Below are positions 24,236 to 36,103 of a stretch of 64,000 bases of DNA, one piece after another (positions within the stretch are counted from its first letter, which is position 1; every line of letters starts with the position of its first letter). Made by a program: the position numbers and the translations under genes. The DNA comes from Nemertoderma westbladi (Eukaryota > Xenacoelomorpha > Nemertodermatida > Nemertodermatidae). Under the pieces are notes generated by a model, which worked only from the letters and a program-made list of their open reading frames with translations, did not search any database and was not told where the DNA came from. The stretch is taken from positions 1 to 64,000 of the forward strand of contig JAUCBJ010007248.1 in assembly GCA_032718475.1 (NCBI GenBank), in the 5' to 3' direction.

Positions 24236-26045
24236 TCTACTACTACTACTAGGATCGGCATGCTGCATTGCAGCTGCATTTTTAAGAATGCTGTGCCGGC
24301 TTGTCAACAAAATTGCACCGCCACAACTCCCTATCACCCATGACATTTGCTAGATCATCCGCATCTTTAAGGCCAGTGTCCTTTAAGATGCGTCTCAAGA
24401 AAGTCATGGGCTGTCCACCATGCTTATTCACTCCATGAGGCTGCCAAAGTACAAGATTATGCACTGGCTGGTCCTCACGGCGAAAGCAATGTCCTGCAAA
24501 ACGGAGGCGATTTTATTCTAGTGTCAAGCTTGGGGGAACCAATGAGACACCTCCAATGTTATATAGTGTCTGGTTGGAGATGTGTGCATTGTACTTGACA
24601 CAATGTACCCGGCGTAGCATTCTTGTGAATGTGCCATCCAGAGATTTGGTGTCATCAGCAGTTAGAGCCCAGCATGGACTCCCGTAGAGGAGTACTGGAA
24701 CTATTGCTGCTCTAAATAATCGGACCTTAAGTTTCCGATTAATTCTCGGTGACTTCAAAATCCTGGAAAGCCTATTCAAGGCTGCCCATGCCTTTCCCTT
24801 ACGTATTCGAAGGTCCTCACCTGACTTCCGGATCCATGATCCCAGGTAACAGAAGTCGTCCACATGCTCAAGCATACCATCCTTTGAGCTTATGCTCATC
24901 CGATCAGAGACTTGCTGAGGACTTTCAAAGTTAACTGTCAGAATTTTGGTCTTTCTGGAGTTAATAAAAAGACCAACACTAGAAGCAGCATGTTCTAATG
25001 AGCTGAGGAGCCGTTGGGCTCCCTCTAATGATTCTGAGAGTACTCCTAAGTCATCAGCAAAGTCTAGATCAGTTAGGTACTTGGCAGGATTTCCTCGACT
25101 TCTGGAGCCAGTAGGTGGAGTTATCATCACCCCATCATCATTATAATGATCTAAGGACATGCGTAGAACATAGTCAACCACAATAATGAACAAGAATGGT
25201 GCAAGTGTGTCTCCTTGGAGGACGCCCCATAACACTTCAAATGGTTCTGTGTCACCGTCAACAGTAGACACAAATGTTGTCGAACCATCGTATACTGATC
25301 TGATTGCTGCAATAATTTCATCAGGAATCCCATATAATGAAAGTATGCTGAACATACGTGAGCGAGAGACTGAATCAAAGGCCTTGAAGAAGTCAACAAA
25401 GATAACAGCCAGATGCCTGTCTTTCTTTTTTGATAACTCTTCAATTATCCTTCTAAGTGCCAAAATTGACTCCATGGTCCCACGACCTTTACGGAACCCA
25501 TTCTGATTTCCACGGAGCAGTCTCTCAATAGGATCCCTGATGCGATTTAATAGAATCCTATTGTATAGCTTTGCAGCAATCGAGATCAATGAGATTCCCC
25601 GAAAAGAACCATAGAGTGTTAGGTTGCCCTTCTTGGGAACTGGCACCAACTTATTTGTTTTCATTTCCTGTGGGACTCTTGTTGTTCGGTACATGTCTAC
25701 TATGATGGGATAGATGAGCTTTAGACACTGAGGTATTTTAAAGACCTCAGGGGGAACACCATCTACTCCACTGGCACGATTGGTCTTAAATGCTCTTTGC
25801 AGCAGCCTTCACTTCTGCAAAGGAGATATCGCCAATGGGAATATCTGGGAGTACCGACTCAGACACTTTCACTTCTATAAAGTTATCAGGCAATACCCTG
25901 TCATTATTGAGGAGCTTTTCAAAGTGGGCTTTCCAACCATTGAGGCGATCGGCTGGTGATTCAGCCTTAACCTTGGTGGTTGGTTGGCTTTTCCGCCCAG
26001 TAAGCAGATTGATCGATTTCCATGCCTGGGTCTCAAGGCTCAATA
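24236..26045 (-). pseudogene. Decayed LINE: reverse transcriptase and C-terminal region
   Basis: On the minus strand, residues from about 26043 to 25786 give the region before the RT. The frame 25694-24513 (393 residues) has RT motifs FVDFFKAFDSV (catalytic Asp), GVLQGDTLAPFLF and FADDLGVLSE (catalytic Asp pair). A frameshift separates these parts. A TAA at 24513-24515 splits the RT from an in-frame C-terminal segment (to 24282) with the GHCFRRE and GGQPM phrases. The 5' part with the endonuclease is missing. It is a non-LTR retrotransposon of the RTE/Jockey-like group, with clade unresolved. Related fragments are at 29225-30345 and 38128-38362. Confidence 0.85.
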
Positions 26046-27800
26046 CTCATTGTCCTTACTTCCCCACCACATGTCGGGTACCTATAACAATTGGGTGGAC
26101 TGAAGATACAGATAGTTGGAGTTCGAACTAACGGCGGGCGGAAGACAGAGATGAAGACCATGCTATATTACTACTGCTATCCTACACCCCAAACGGTGTT
26201 AAAGAATTTGGCCGCCTGTTACCATTTTCGAAACATGTAAATCATTCACCTTTGAACCCCATGCTGTATGTGCCATTATGAACCACCATTCCTATCCAAC
26301 ATTCATTTTATCGTTCTACAGTACAACACCATTCTGCAACATAATAATAATTATTCTTGTCTGTTGTCTGTTGATAAATCAGTCCCGCAAAACGTATTTT
26401 TCGTATAAAACCCATTTTCGGACAACTCTTCGATTTATCACTCTTCAGCGTTTCAAAATTGTTTGCTTTTGGCTATAATTAGTAATATAGGTACTAAGAT
26501 GCTATTGCACATGCCAGGTCAGAAAAATTTCATTTTTCGCTATTTAATATTAGTTAATACTACGTAGTTAACAATAAATAAACTTGTTGCGCTTAAAACC
26601 CTAAGGCTTATACAGTTTTAAATATAATCACAGGAAAGATTTGTTTTACTGTATGATAGATCAAAGATGGGGCAACATAAATATTAGGTGAAATTTTGTG
26701 AAAATAATTCCGCACCGCTAGGTGGCGCTGCAAATTTATGCTAATTTTTTAGGTTTATTATAAATGGTATTAAATTTTATTAACAAAGAATTTCAAAAAG
26801 TTGTCTGATACTTTATGCAGGGTGGCTATGTAGACACCCACAGAAGTTTTCAGACTATTCGCTCAAAAATTGTAGAAGTACTGTAGTAGGGTTTTGAAAT
26901 TGATAATTTCATAAAAAAAATATTTGGAGATAATCAATCTTTTATTGTACGGGTGTACATAGTAATAGTAATTATTCAATAGGCCTCCCTAAATGGAAAT
27001 TGTTATAACTTGAAAACTAAAAGAGCTATTAAATAGCGGTTTTCAGATTTGGAAATACCATTTAAACATGCATATAATTACATAATTTTGATACTATGTA
27101 GCCTACATTTTAAATAACCTACTCTGTAACCTGTTTCTTTCCTTTAATATATTCATATAACTTAACTGTTTATTGTTTTTGTTAGAAAACCTGTCCCTGC
27201 AACCTGTTCATTTCCACGCATTTGTATTTGTTACCGAAATGGTTTATTGCTTTGGTTAGAAAAGTTCACCTCTGTAACTTGCCCCTTTCCCAGTATTGTT
27301 AACGATGTGTTTTACAGTATTGGATAGAAAAGCGTTTCCATCGATTAATTGGTAACTTGGTTTGCTTTGGTTAGTTACATTAAACCTTCAATTTGGGTGT
27401 GAGGGGGTGGGGCATTCTGCTCCGGAGGGGGCATATGGTGGTAGGCGAAAATGCCCCGGTAAATCTCCCCGGATGGCATTTTCGCCTGTGATAGTACGGT
27501 TAATAGAGTAATAAGTTGATAAGTTTGTAAAAGCTTATATGTCGCATAAATAAAATATTGAAATTGGTAAAACGTCCTTATGTTGTCAATTTGCCGGAAA
27601 AACCTTACAAGGAGGTTAAGTATCCATATTTCTGCTATCAGAAAACGATCAAACACCACTTCGAACTTATAACGTGCAATAAAAGAGATTAAAATTGCAG
27701 ATATGTTAAATTAGTAAACAAAAAACCTGTTTTCTCAAAACTACTGTACTATACTATTTTAGATTTATTATAACTTTTTGTTGGGCGCAGCTTTTGCAAA
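26046..27800. other. Intergenic DNA, no gene seen
   Basis: AT-rich. About 27115-27330 holds three degenerate repeats of a TTATTGNTTTNGTTAGAAAA / CTGTAACCTG phrase, related to the foldback element near 11.4-11.7 kb. Nothing coding was recognised. Confidence 0.5.
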
Positions 27801-27805
27801 GTCGG

Positions 27806-27880
27806 CAATGACGTCCAAGTGGGATCGAATTGGTGACCTCCGAGTTGGAAGTCTGACGCTCTAGCCATTCAGCTAGACGC
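27806..27880 (-). repeat. tRNA-like pseudogene or SINE head
   Basis: On the minus strand GCGTCTA... GACGTC can form most of an acceptor stem. An A-box-like TAGCTGAATGGCTA (27862-27875) and a B-box-like AATTCGATCCC (27821-27831) are correctly spaced, and the anticodon loop would read CTTCCAA. The anticodon stem has at least two mismatches and the B box is mutated, so I do not call a functional tRNA. Confidence 0.5.
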
Positions 27881-27922
27881 TCAGTACATAACACCAATAA
27901 TAAACTACGTATTTTAGACTTT

Positions 27923-28125
27923 GTCCGCGTTCACACTACCGAGTCAAAGTCAAAGTCAAAAGACAAAATGTAAATCACAAAACATGAATTTAATTTTTTC
28001 TAGAATCCCCTTATTTATTATATGGCCTATATACTGTAATGTATTATTACTGTATATATTATTGCTAGCTAACTATATTTATTTTATTTTGACTTTGACT
28101 TTGACTCGGTAGTGTGAACGCGGCC
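27923..28125. mobile_element. PIF/Harbinger-type MITE, second copy
   Basis: A 203-bp copy of the element at 5068-5258, inverted relative to it. Ends are GTCCGCGTTCACACTACC and GGTAGTGTGAACGCGGCC. TTA follows the right end but the left flank is changed, so the target duplication is not intact. The left terminal G/T mismatch supports decay. Confidence 0.75.
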
Positions 28126-28861
28126 TTAGACGTTATTCTACCACCCGCTCCCCACGATATTCTTTATTACCTTCTGTCACAAAGAAACCTACAACCTAGT
28201 AGGGCCTAGTAGGGCCCTACTACATCTGTCTATCATATATTTTTAAAGGGCCAACTACATATTAATAATTACTAGATACTGCGCGTGATGTTTCGAGGGA
28301 GGTACTGTAATACTTCCGTACCGGTATCTCATCTTCTGCAGCCTATTTCCCCTTATAAATAAAAAGTCACGCTTCCATATGAAGCCATTTAGGTGGGCGT
28401 GTGGTGCCTAGTTTTATTTACTGAGAGGGAGATGTCATATTTGTGACAGCCTAGCTTCCTTTAGAGATCGCTTCCTTACGACTGGGTTTCTGCTATCGGG
28501 CCTGCCCAACACAGCGCACCCAAAGACAACTAAGTTATCATATTTAATTCCTTTCCTTACGCCTAATTTCTATCATCCCAACATCTCTATTGCATATCCA
28601 AAACACTAAAGGTGGATGAGCAAAATTTAGCAAATTTTTACAAATATGTAAATTTGATAATTTGTTATTGATTTAATATAAAATTAATATTAGGCAGGTA
28701 CGTACATAGGCCTATTGTTAGATGCATATTGTAGTTGCATAAACAATTACGTAAAGATACCAATGAGATTGTGGTCAAATCTATTCTAAAATGTACAAAA
28801 TTTCCTATTCTAATAATTTCTTTTAATTAAACAATAAAAATATAAATTTAGGTAAAATAAT
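28126..28861. other. 3' flank of the homeobox gene, no other gene seen
   Basis: About 735 bp of mixed AT-rich DNA follows the homeobox stop codon on the minus strand. It would contain the 3' UTR. I see no other supported feature. Confidence 0.4.
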
Positions 28862-29120
28862 TTAGTTAATTTGTCTGCCGTATAAACTGTTGTAGAATGC
28901 CAATAAACCTGCATCGCGACTGGCTATAATTTCGTTGCTTAGATACATTGATTGTGGCCAATTAATAGACCCAGTAGAGAATTCATTAGTCGTTATTGGA
29001 TAGATAGAACCGAACGCGTATAGCGATGATCGTTTCAACAGGTTCAGGTCAAATGGTTGAATTGGTAACGAATTATCACTTCTCTCCAATTGGTCCAATT
29101 GCTGACGTTTGATTTTGTAA
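28862..29120 (-). CDS. NK4: NK4-like homeobox gene, exon 3 (end of homeodomain and C-terminus)
   Basis: The exon starts after a good acceptor (TTCTATTTCAG, complement of 29121-29131). Its first base completes Arg53 of the homeodomain begun in exon 2, and the next residues YKIKRQQ finish the third helix. Tyr54 is the hallmark of the NK2 class, and YKxKRQxxDQ matches NK4/tinman. Another 80 or so residues follow to a stop at 28862, without a recognised NK2-specific domain. The frame fits exon 2 exactly (phase 2). A LINE fragment (29225-30345) sits just upstream in the intron. Confidence 0.85.
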
Positions 29121-29221
29121 CTGAAATAGAATAAATGTATTGCCATAAGTTTATGTACCAGAACTACCGTGAACTCAAGCACGCACTCAGTGCTTAATAC
29201 TATTTTTAGATTCATGCTACT

Positions 29222-30345
29222 ACTGATGGATAATAAAACGCAGTTTCCGTGCGGCCAAAGCACAAGATTATGCACTGGCTGGTCCTCACGGCGAAAGTAA
29301 TGTCCTGCAAAGCAGAGGCGGTTCCGTTCAAGTGTCAAGCTAGGGAAGACTATGGAACACCTCCAATGTTGTATAGAGTCTGATTGCCGATGTGTTCATT
29401 GTGCTTGACACAATGAACCCGGTGCAGCATTCTTATGAAAGTGCCATCCAGAGATTTGGTATCCTCTACAGTTAGAGCCCAGCATGGACTCCCATATAAG
29501 AGTACTGGTACTACTACCGTAATAATAAATAATCGAATCTTAAGGTTCCGTTTTATTCTATGGGACTTCCAGATTCTGGTGAGACTATTTAACGCTACCC
29601 ATGTCTTCCCCTTACGTATCGGAGTAGCAGAAGTAATCATCCACATGCCCAAGCAAGCCGTGCGTCCCTAGAGCTTATGCCCTTACTATCAGACATTTCT
29701 TGAGAGCTGTCACAAAAAGACCAACAATAGAAGCAACCTGCTCCAATGAGCAGAGGAGCCTTTGGGTTCCTCTAGTGATTCTGAGAGTACTCCTAAGTCA
29801 TCAGCAAAGTGTAGATTAGTGAGGTACTTTGCTGGATTTCCTCTACTCCTTGTGCCAGTATTGGCCAGTATACGGGGTGTTACCATCATCCCATCTTTAT
29901 TAAGATGGTCTAAATACATGCGTAGAAAATAATTAACCACAATCACGAATAAGAATGGTGCAAGTGTGTCACCCTGAAGGACTCCCCATAACACTTCAAA
30001 TGGTTCTGTGTCACCATCAGCAGTAGACTGACACAAATGTGGTGGAACAATCTGTGGGTGATCTGATAGCTGCAATAATTTCCCCAGGAATCCGACATGC
30101 TGCCAGTATGCTAAACATAAGTGGTCGGAGGACTGATTGAAAGGCTTTAAAGAAGTCAACAAAGACAATAGCCAGTTGTTTGTCTTTCTTTATTGATAAC
30201 TCTTCGATTACCCTCCTAAGTGCCAGAATAGGCTCCATGGTCCCACGACCTTTACGGAACCCATTTTGGTTCCCACGTAACAGTCTCTCAACTCAACAGG
30301 ATCCCTAATGCGATTTATTATAATTCTGTTGTATTCTTGCGTGTA
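29222..30345 (-). pseudogene. Second decayed LINE reverse transcriptase, within the homeobox intron 2
   Basis: This is the same family as the LINE at 24236-26045: shared FVDFFKAF, GVLQGDTLAPFLF, FADDLGVLSESLE and the GHYFRREDQP C-terminal phrase. It is broken into several frames (about 30238-30017, 30168-29710, 29652-29350) by frameshifts and a deletion, so it is not functional. It lies in the same orientation as the host gene, and its 3' end stops about 100 bp before the exon 3 acceptor. Confidence 0.85.
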
Positions 30346-30754
30346 AAGGTGGTTTTGGTTGAGGTTGTGATTTGTGATTAATTGAAAGTAGTTTATTAAT
30401 AATTATACATTTTTTGTCTCAGACGGTCAACCTTTCTAATAATATGTAACACGGATGGGAAAGCAAAGCTGATAATTCCAGGTTTAATTTCCTGTTAAAA
30501 ATTGCCACGAATATCAACACGAATATGCACTGCACCTGTTTCCATCTCTGGACCTTCATTGCAGGTAAATACAGCGAAATGTTAGTATGTATAACCTAAA
30601 CCTGAATAATAAAGTTTATCCAAGCAATATTATTTAATTTTATGTAATTATTGGTTTCCTAGTTTGAATTTATTATAATTTTTAACTGAATTTAATTTCG
30701 GCGATAACGGCATTTCCAGCTTGACGCCACCAACAATAAACTAACGTGGTTACC

Positions 30755-31253
30755 ATGGTTATGGTAAGTGTTAACAAACAACCCGATTGGAATTATAAAA
30801 GAGAACCGAGCATTATTGTGTCGAGGGCGGCCTACCAAAACCTGTTCCAATTACGTAATAAGTTTATGAAATCAATCGCTGTTAAATCTACATTTATTGT
30901 ATTTTTAGGTTATTTTTTGTTTCCTATTTGCAAACTGGTTGCTCATCACAACCGCTAATAATGTAACCGCAGGTTCTAGAACTGGGAATCTCACAACTGT
31001 TCTTGATAATATATTGGGTGATCATGGAAACGAAACTGAAAGAATCTCTGAACCAAGGACCACCATTGTATCTGAAACTACCGTTATGTTACAAGCTGAA
31101 ACATCAGTTAATACCGAAACTACGAACAATGTAGTCACTACTGACACTACTGGGCAGGTTTCATGTTCAACGATCAACTCGATAAAATTTAGCTATATAT
31201 TTATTGTAGTATTTATAGTCAAACTTAGTACATATTATATGTACTTTCCATAA
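30755..31253 (+). CDS. Possible small secreted or membrane-anchored Thr-rich protein, two exons, nested
   Basis: The proposed exon 1 is 30755-30763 (ATG GTT ATG) before a consensus donor GTAAGT. Exon 2 starts at 30909 after TGTATTTTTAG and runs to 31253, both phase 0, with an intron of 145 bp. The product of about 118 residues opens with a strong signal peptide (hydrophobic VIFCFLFANWLL), followed by a Thr/Ser/Glu-rich segment with N-glycosylation sequons NVT, NLT and NET. It ends in a hydrophobic stretch (YIFIVVFIVKL) that could be a GPI-anchor signal or membrane segment. It lies antisense inside intron 2 of the homeobox gene. I recognise no family. The gene rests on splice signals and composition only. 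Confidence 0.4.
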
Positions 31254-32755
31254 AATCTTAAACGACTCTTATTTCAGTATATTAATACCGGTAGTAGACA
31301 AATGCTGTTGATAGCTGAGGTGATGTCTGTCTGTACTATATGGACTTTCGCCTTTGTAGGGTGAACAACAAAGTAAGCGAACTGATACATTTTGCCTGCA
31401 AAGGGACATTATAAATTCTCACGTGCTGCGCAAAGACCTCGTTTCGTGAACAGAAAAGTTATACATTTAGTAGGCCTAAAATAATGTTATATTAGTGTTC
31501 ATATAGACTAATAATATTGTAGTTTAAATTTTGACCATTCAAATAAGTTTATACCAATTTAAAAAAAAACTATGCAGTAATTACTAAAACTAAAACCGAT
31601 ACCCAATGTTGCATGCAATTGATCAATTTATTCTGTACTGTGCACTAACTATGGGAGAGCAGAGAGGGTTGAACCACGAGGAGGGGTGTATCAGTGCAAT
31701 TTAAAGGGGGGACGCTTGTGTTTGGCGTTTCCATGGATTCCCCATTAGAGAGAATACAATATTTTAAACTGAACCTACTGTCTAATTTAGTCCAACTCTA
31801 GCCTACATGCTGTTTTTCTATGAAGGAAAGTATACTTTGCCACCAGTTTTCTAGAACTGATACCACTGTTTTGGATCCCTCCTAACTGTATTTAATTGAT
31901 TTGACGATTCACCAATAAATGTGATACTATTCTGGTAGAGAAATTATCCAGACCATTCAGCTTCAAAATTAGGTATGAACAATTACGTCACTATGGTCTG
32001 CACTTTTCGTACACAATGCCTTTTTCAAAAAATGGAGTAGTGTGGGAGTCTTGAATCAATGGAGAGGTAGGAGGGTTGAACCACTTCGGAAGGATGGGTA
32101 TGGGGATGGGGTTCACCTATTTTCCTATTGGTTGTTCTAGCTATGTATTTATCTACAGGTACCGGTACAGTATGGATGCTATTTAGTAGGACTACTAATT
32201 GACTATGCTTGTTTCATTGTTACTGTACTTTCTTGTCAACCCGTGGTGACCGGTAGTAGATAATGGTAGATTCAGAGTCAGAAGATGTTCATAGTGAGTC
32301 CAACCAGAGCCACAGGCTATAGTCACTCGAAGAGTCGAAGGAGGAGAATAACAAACGCACCCAATTGCCTAAAATCATTGAAAAAACACAGACAGACAGA
32401 CAGAGAGACTAATTTTCATCGACATACTGTATTTTCATTTAATAACATTGCTTATATGGTTGGTTAACCCTTCTAACCCCCCTGATTCAAGCCTCCTACT
32501 GTATATGGGGTAGTGAAGCAGTTCTGCGTGAAGCAGAAAACTCAGCTCGGGAAAACGTATATTTCTCATATAATACTTAATTTTTTAGCACCTTATGTCT
32601 TCCAATATGATGCGGAATAGATTTTTTTATTTATTTGTGCAAATTCATCCTGAAAATGTGGACCAGAATAAATCAAATCAATTTTTTGTAAGTTTTGGTT
32701 CATCCCTCGTTTCCCTCCCCAACTTATCTTCAAAAATATTTACAGCGACACCTAC
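31254..32755. other. Remainder of homeobox intron 2, no gene seen
   Basis: Mixed-composition DNA with two similar GAGGGTTGAACCAC phrases (about 31667 and 32077). A TTAACCCTTCTAACCCCCC word at about 32465 resembles an end of the TTAA/G-tract elements but has no partner. No convincing exon was found. Confidence 0.4.
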
Positions 32756-32877
32756 CGTCGGTTTTGGAACCAAATCTTCACTTGGGTTTGAGAGAGTTTC
32801 AATGTGACCGCAAGATGGCGTCTTTCGTCAGCAGTTAGATAACGTTGCATCTGAAACCGTCTTTCGAGTTCGTAAAC
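32756..32877 (-). CDS. NK4: NK4-like homeobox gene, exon 2 (homeodomain residues 13-53)
   Basis: This 122-nt internal exon encodes 40 codons plus two bases, from VYELERRF through the recognition helix KIWFQNR. The acceptor is TTCATTACAG (complement of 32878-32887) and the donor is GTAGGT (complement of 32750-32755). It joins exon 1 in phase 0 between homeodomain residues 12 and 13, and exon 3 in phase 2 inside codon 53. Trp48, Phe49, Asn51 and Arg53 are all present, so DNA binding should be intact. On its own the exon could pass for a pseudogene fragment, but the flanking exons fit it to the base. Confidence 0.88.
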
Positions 32878-33005
32878 CTGTAATGAATATATCCGATCCA
32901 TAATAGTAATTGTGAGCATTTCATAATTGATTAATGAGGTAGGCCTAACTCTTGGCACAATGACAAAGCAGAATGCACCAAATGCAATGTACTATAGGGA
33001 GAGGG

Positions 33006-33024
33006 GGGGGGGGGGGGGGGGGGG
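33006..33024. repeat. Poly-G tract in homeobox intron 1
   Basis: A run of about 19 G. It lies in intron 1 about 130 bp upstream of exon 2 on the transcribed strand, where it reads as poly-C near the acceptor region. Confidence 0.9.
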
Positions 33025-33671
33025 ATATAACTAAACTAAAAACTAAACATTTCCCCATAGTCCGTCCTTCTCAGTGGGAGTTAGTCCTATATCTCCCATG
33101 GATAGCCTATGCGTTGCCTGTAATAATATATAAACTCAATTCCACATGGGAATGATAAGTAATGACGAAATAGAAGAAATAAAGATTATGTGACGGAGTA
33201 AGTTAAGGGATCTCCTGTTAGTGGGAAACTACAGTACTGTGCGTTGAGTAACAGCACTTTATTACACCTGTTAGATACTAGCGACATCTCTGTGGAAATT
33301 TATAAGGATATATTCTGTACCCTAACCCGTCTTCATGGTGTACCTAACGAGTTGATTCAAAATACACTAAGAAATTAATGTTACCCCGGCTTACTAGGCA
33401 CATTCGCCACAAGTTGTATTACAACCATCCAATGCCATCTTTAAAATCGATCAACCTATCATTCAGCTACAGCAAGCGGTCACTATTTAGTGAGTTAGAC
33501 CTCGGTACACTCACAATGCTGGAAACACAGGGTTACCAATACATCAGCTGCACACATCGACTAAGAATACCTTTTCCGGAGAAGCACTCAAGAATAGTGG
33601 ACTACAAATTGACAAAACAGACACATATTAAGTATATACTGTACATACACATTATTAAGGAGTAGGCAATA

Positions 33672-33805
33672 ATGGAAATAAGCTGCAAACTTTAGGGGTA
33701 ATCCTATATGTTATGTTGGACAATACCTTTATACCGGTACATTGTTTGGTGTATTTGTTATTGTTTTTACATAATGTATAAATAAATCTATCTATCTATC
33801 ATCAT
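33672..33805 (+). mobile_element. 5'-truncated LINE 3' tail ending in (TCTA)n
   Basis: The sequence AATAAGCTGCAAACTTTAGG... AATAAATCTATCTATC is nearly identical to the 3' end of the LINE at 54184-55279. Only the last 130 bp remain. The tetranucleotide tail runs directly into the 27-bp minisatellite. Confidence 0.85.
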
Positions 33806-33814
33806 CACATCATC

Positions 33815-36025
33815 ACATCTGGTAGACTGCACATGGACCAAACATCTGGTATACTGCACATGGACCAAACATCTGGTATGCTGCACATGAACCAACATCT
33901 GGTATACTGCACATGGACCAAACTTTTGGTATACTGCACATGGACCAAACATCTGGTATACTGCACATGTACTAAACATATGGTATACTGCACATGGACC
34001 AACATCTGGTATACTGCACATGGACCAAACTTTTGGTATACTGCACATGCACTAAACATCTGGTATACTGCACATGGAACAAACATTTGGTATACTGCAC
34101 ATGGACCAAACATCTGGTATACTGCACATGGACCAAACATTTGGTATACTGCACATGAACCAAACATCTGGTATACTGCACATTGACCAAACATCTGGTA
34201 TACTGCACATGGAACAAACATTTGGTATACTGCACATGGACCAAACATCTGGTATACTGCACATGGACCAAACATTTGGTATACTGCACATAAACCAAAC
34301 ATCTGGTATACTGCACATTGACCAAACATCTGGTATACTGCACATGGAACAAACATCTGGTATACTGCACATGGAACAAACATCTGGTATACTCCACATG
34401 GACAAAACATCTGGTATACTGCACATGGACCAAACCTTTGGTATACTGCACATGAACCAAACATCTGGTATACTGCACATTGACCAAACATGTGGTATAC
34501 TGCACATGAACCAAACATCTGGTATACTGCACATTGACCAAACATGTGGTATACTGCACATGGACCAAACATCTGGTATACTGTACATGGACCAAAAATT
34601 TGGTATACTGCACATGAACCAAACATCTGGTATACTGCAAATGAACCAAACATCTGGTATACTGCACATGGATCAAACCTTTGGTATACTGCACATGAAC
34701 CAAACATCTGGTATACTGCACATTGACCAAACATGTGGTATATTGCACATGGACCAAACATCTGGTATACTGCACATGGACCAAACATCTGGTATACTGC
34801 ACATGTACTAAACATCTGGTATTCTGCACATGAACCAACATCTGGTATACCGCACATGGACCAAACTTTTGGTATACTGCACATGCACTAAACATCTGGT
34901 GTACTGCACATGGAACAAACATTTGGTATACTGCACATGGACCAAACATCTGGTATACTGCACATGGACCAAACATTTGGTATACTGCACATAAACCAAA
35001 CATCTGATATACTGCACATGGAAAAAACTTCTGGTATACTGCACATGGATAAAACATCTAGTATACCGTACTGCACATGGACTAAACATTTGGTATACTG
35101 CACATGAACCAAACATCTGGTATACTGCACATTGACCAAACATTTGGTATGCTGCACATGGACCAAACATCTGGTATACTGCACATGGAACAAACATCTG
35201 GTATAGTCCACATGGACAAAACATCTGGTATACTGCATATGGACCAAACCTTTGGTATACTGCACATGAACCAAACATCTGGTATACTGCACATTGACCA
35301 AACATGTGGTATACTGCACATAAACCAACATCTGGTATACTGCACATGGACCAAACCTTTGGTATACTGCACATGAACCAAACATCTGGTATACTGCACA
35401 TTGACCAAACATGTGGTTTACTGCACATGAACCAAACATCTGGTATACTGCACATGGACCAAACCTTTGGTATACTGCACATGAACCAAACATCTGGTAT
35501 ACTGCACATTGACCAAACATTTGGTATACTGCACACGGACCAAACATTTATTATACTGCACATGAACCAAACATCTGGTATACTGCACATGGACCAAACA
35601 TTTGGAATACTGCACATGGACCAAACATCTTGTATTCTGCACATGGACCAAACATCTGGTATACTGCACATGGACCAAACATCTGGTATACTGCAAATGG
35701 AACAAACATTTGGTATAGTGCACATGGCAGCATGGACCAAACATCTGGTATACTGCACATGGACCATACATTTGGTATACTGCACATGGACCAAACATCT
35801 GGTATACTGCACATGGGCCAAACATCTGGTATACTGCACATGGACCAAATATCTGGTATGCTGTACATGGACCAAACATCTTGTATACTGCACATGGACT
35901 GATGGACCAAACATATAGTATACTGCACATTGACCAAAGATCTGGTATACTGCACATTGACCAAAGATCTGGTATACTGCACATGGACCAAACATCTGGT
36001 ATGCTGCACATGGACCAAACATTGT
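33815..36025. repeat. 27-bp minisatellite inside homeobox intron 1
   Basis: About 80 copies of the unit ATCTGGTATACTGCACATGG plus ACCAAAC, with variants (GAACC, TTGACC, ATTTGG, CCTTTGG) and a few longer or shorter units. Because 27 is a multiple of three and the unit is stop-poor, both strands give long frames with a nine-residue period. Substitutions fall in all codon positions and single-base indels move the frame, so these are not genes. Confidence 0.96.
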
Positions 36026-36103
36026 TGTCTAGTGAATCATTGCTCAGAGCCGCCTTTCGCCTGCAAAACAATTTGAAAATGAAATCGTGAAAAGCTTGCT
36101 TAC

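Noticed and set aside
27806-27880. Functional tRNA-Gly (TCC loop)
   Set aside because: The anticodon stem has mismatches and the B box is mutated, so it is kept only as a tRNA-like remnant.
33788-36071. Long Cys-containing frames (MFGPCAVYQ-type repeat) on both strands
   Set aside because: They come from the 27-bp array. Several frames are open at once, indels switch between them, and the array is intronic to the homeobox gene.
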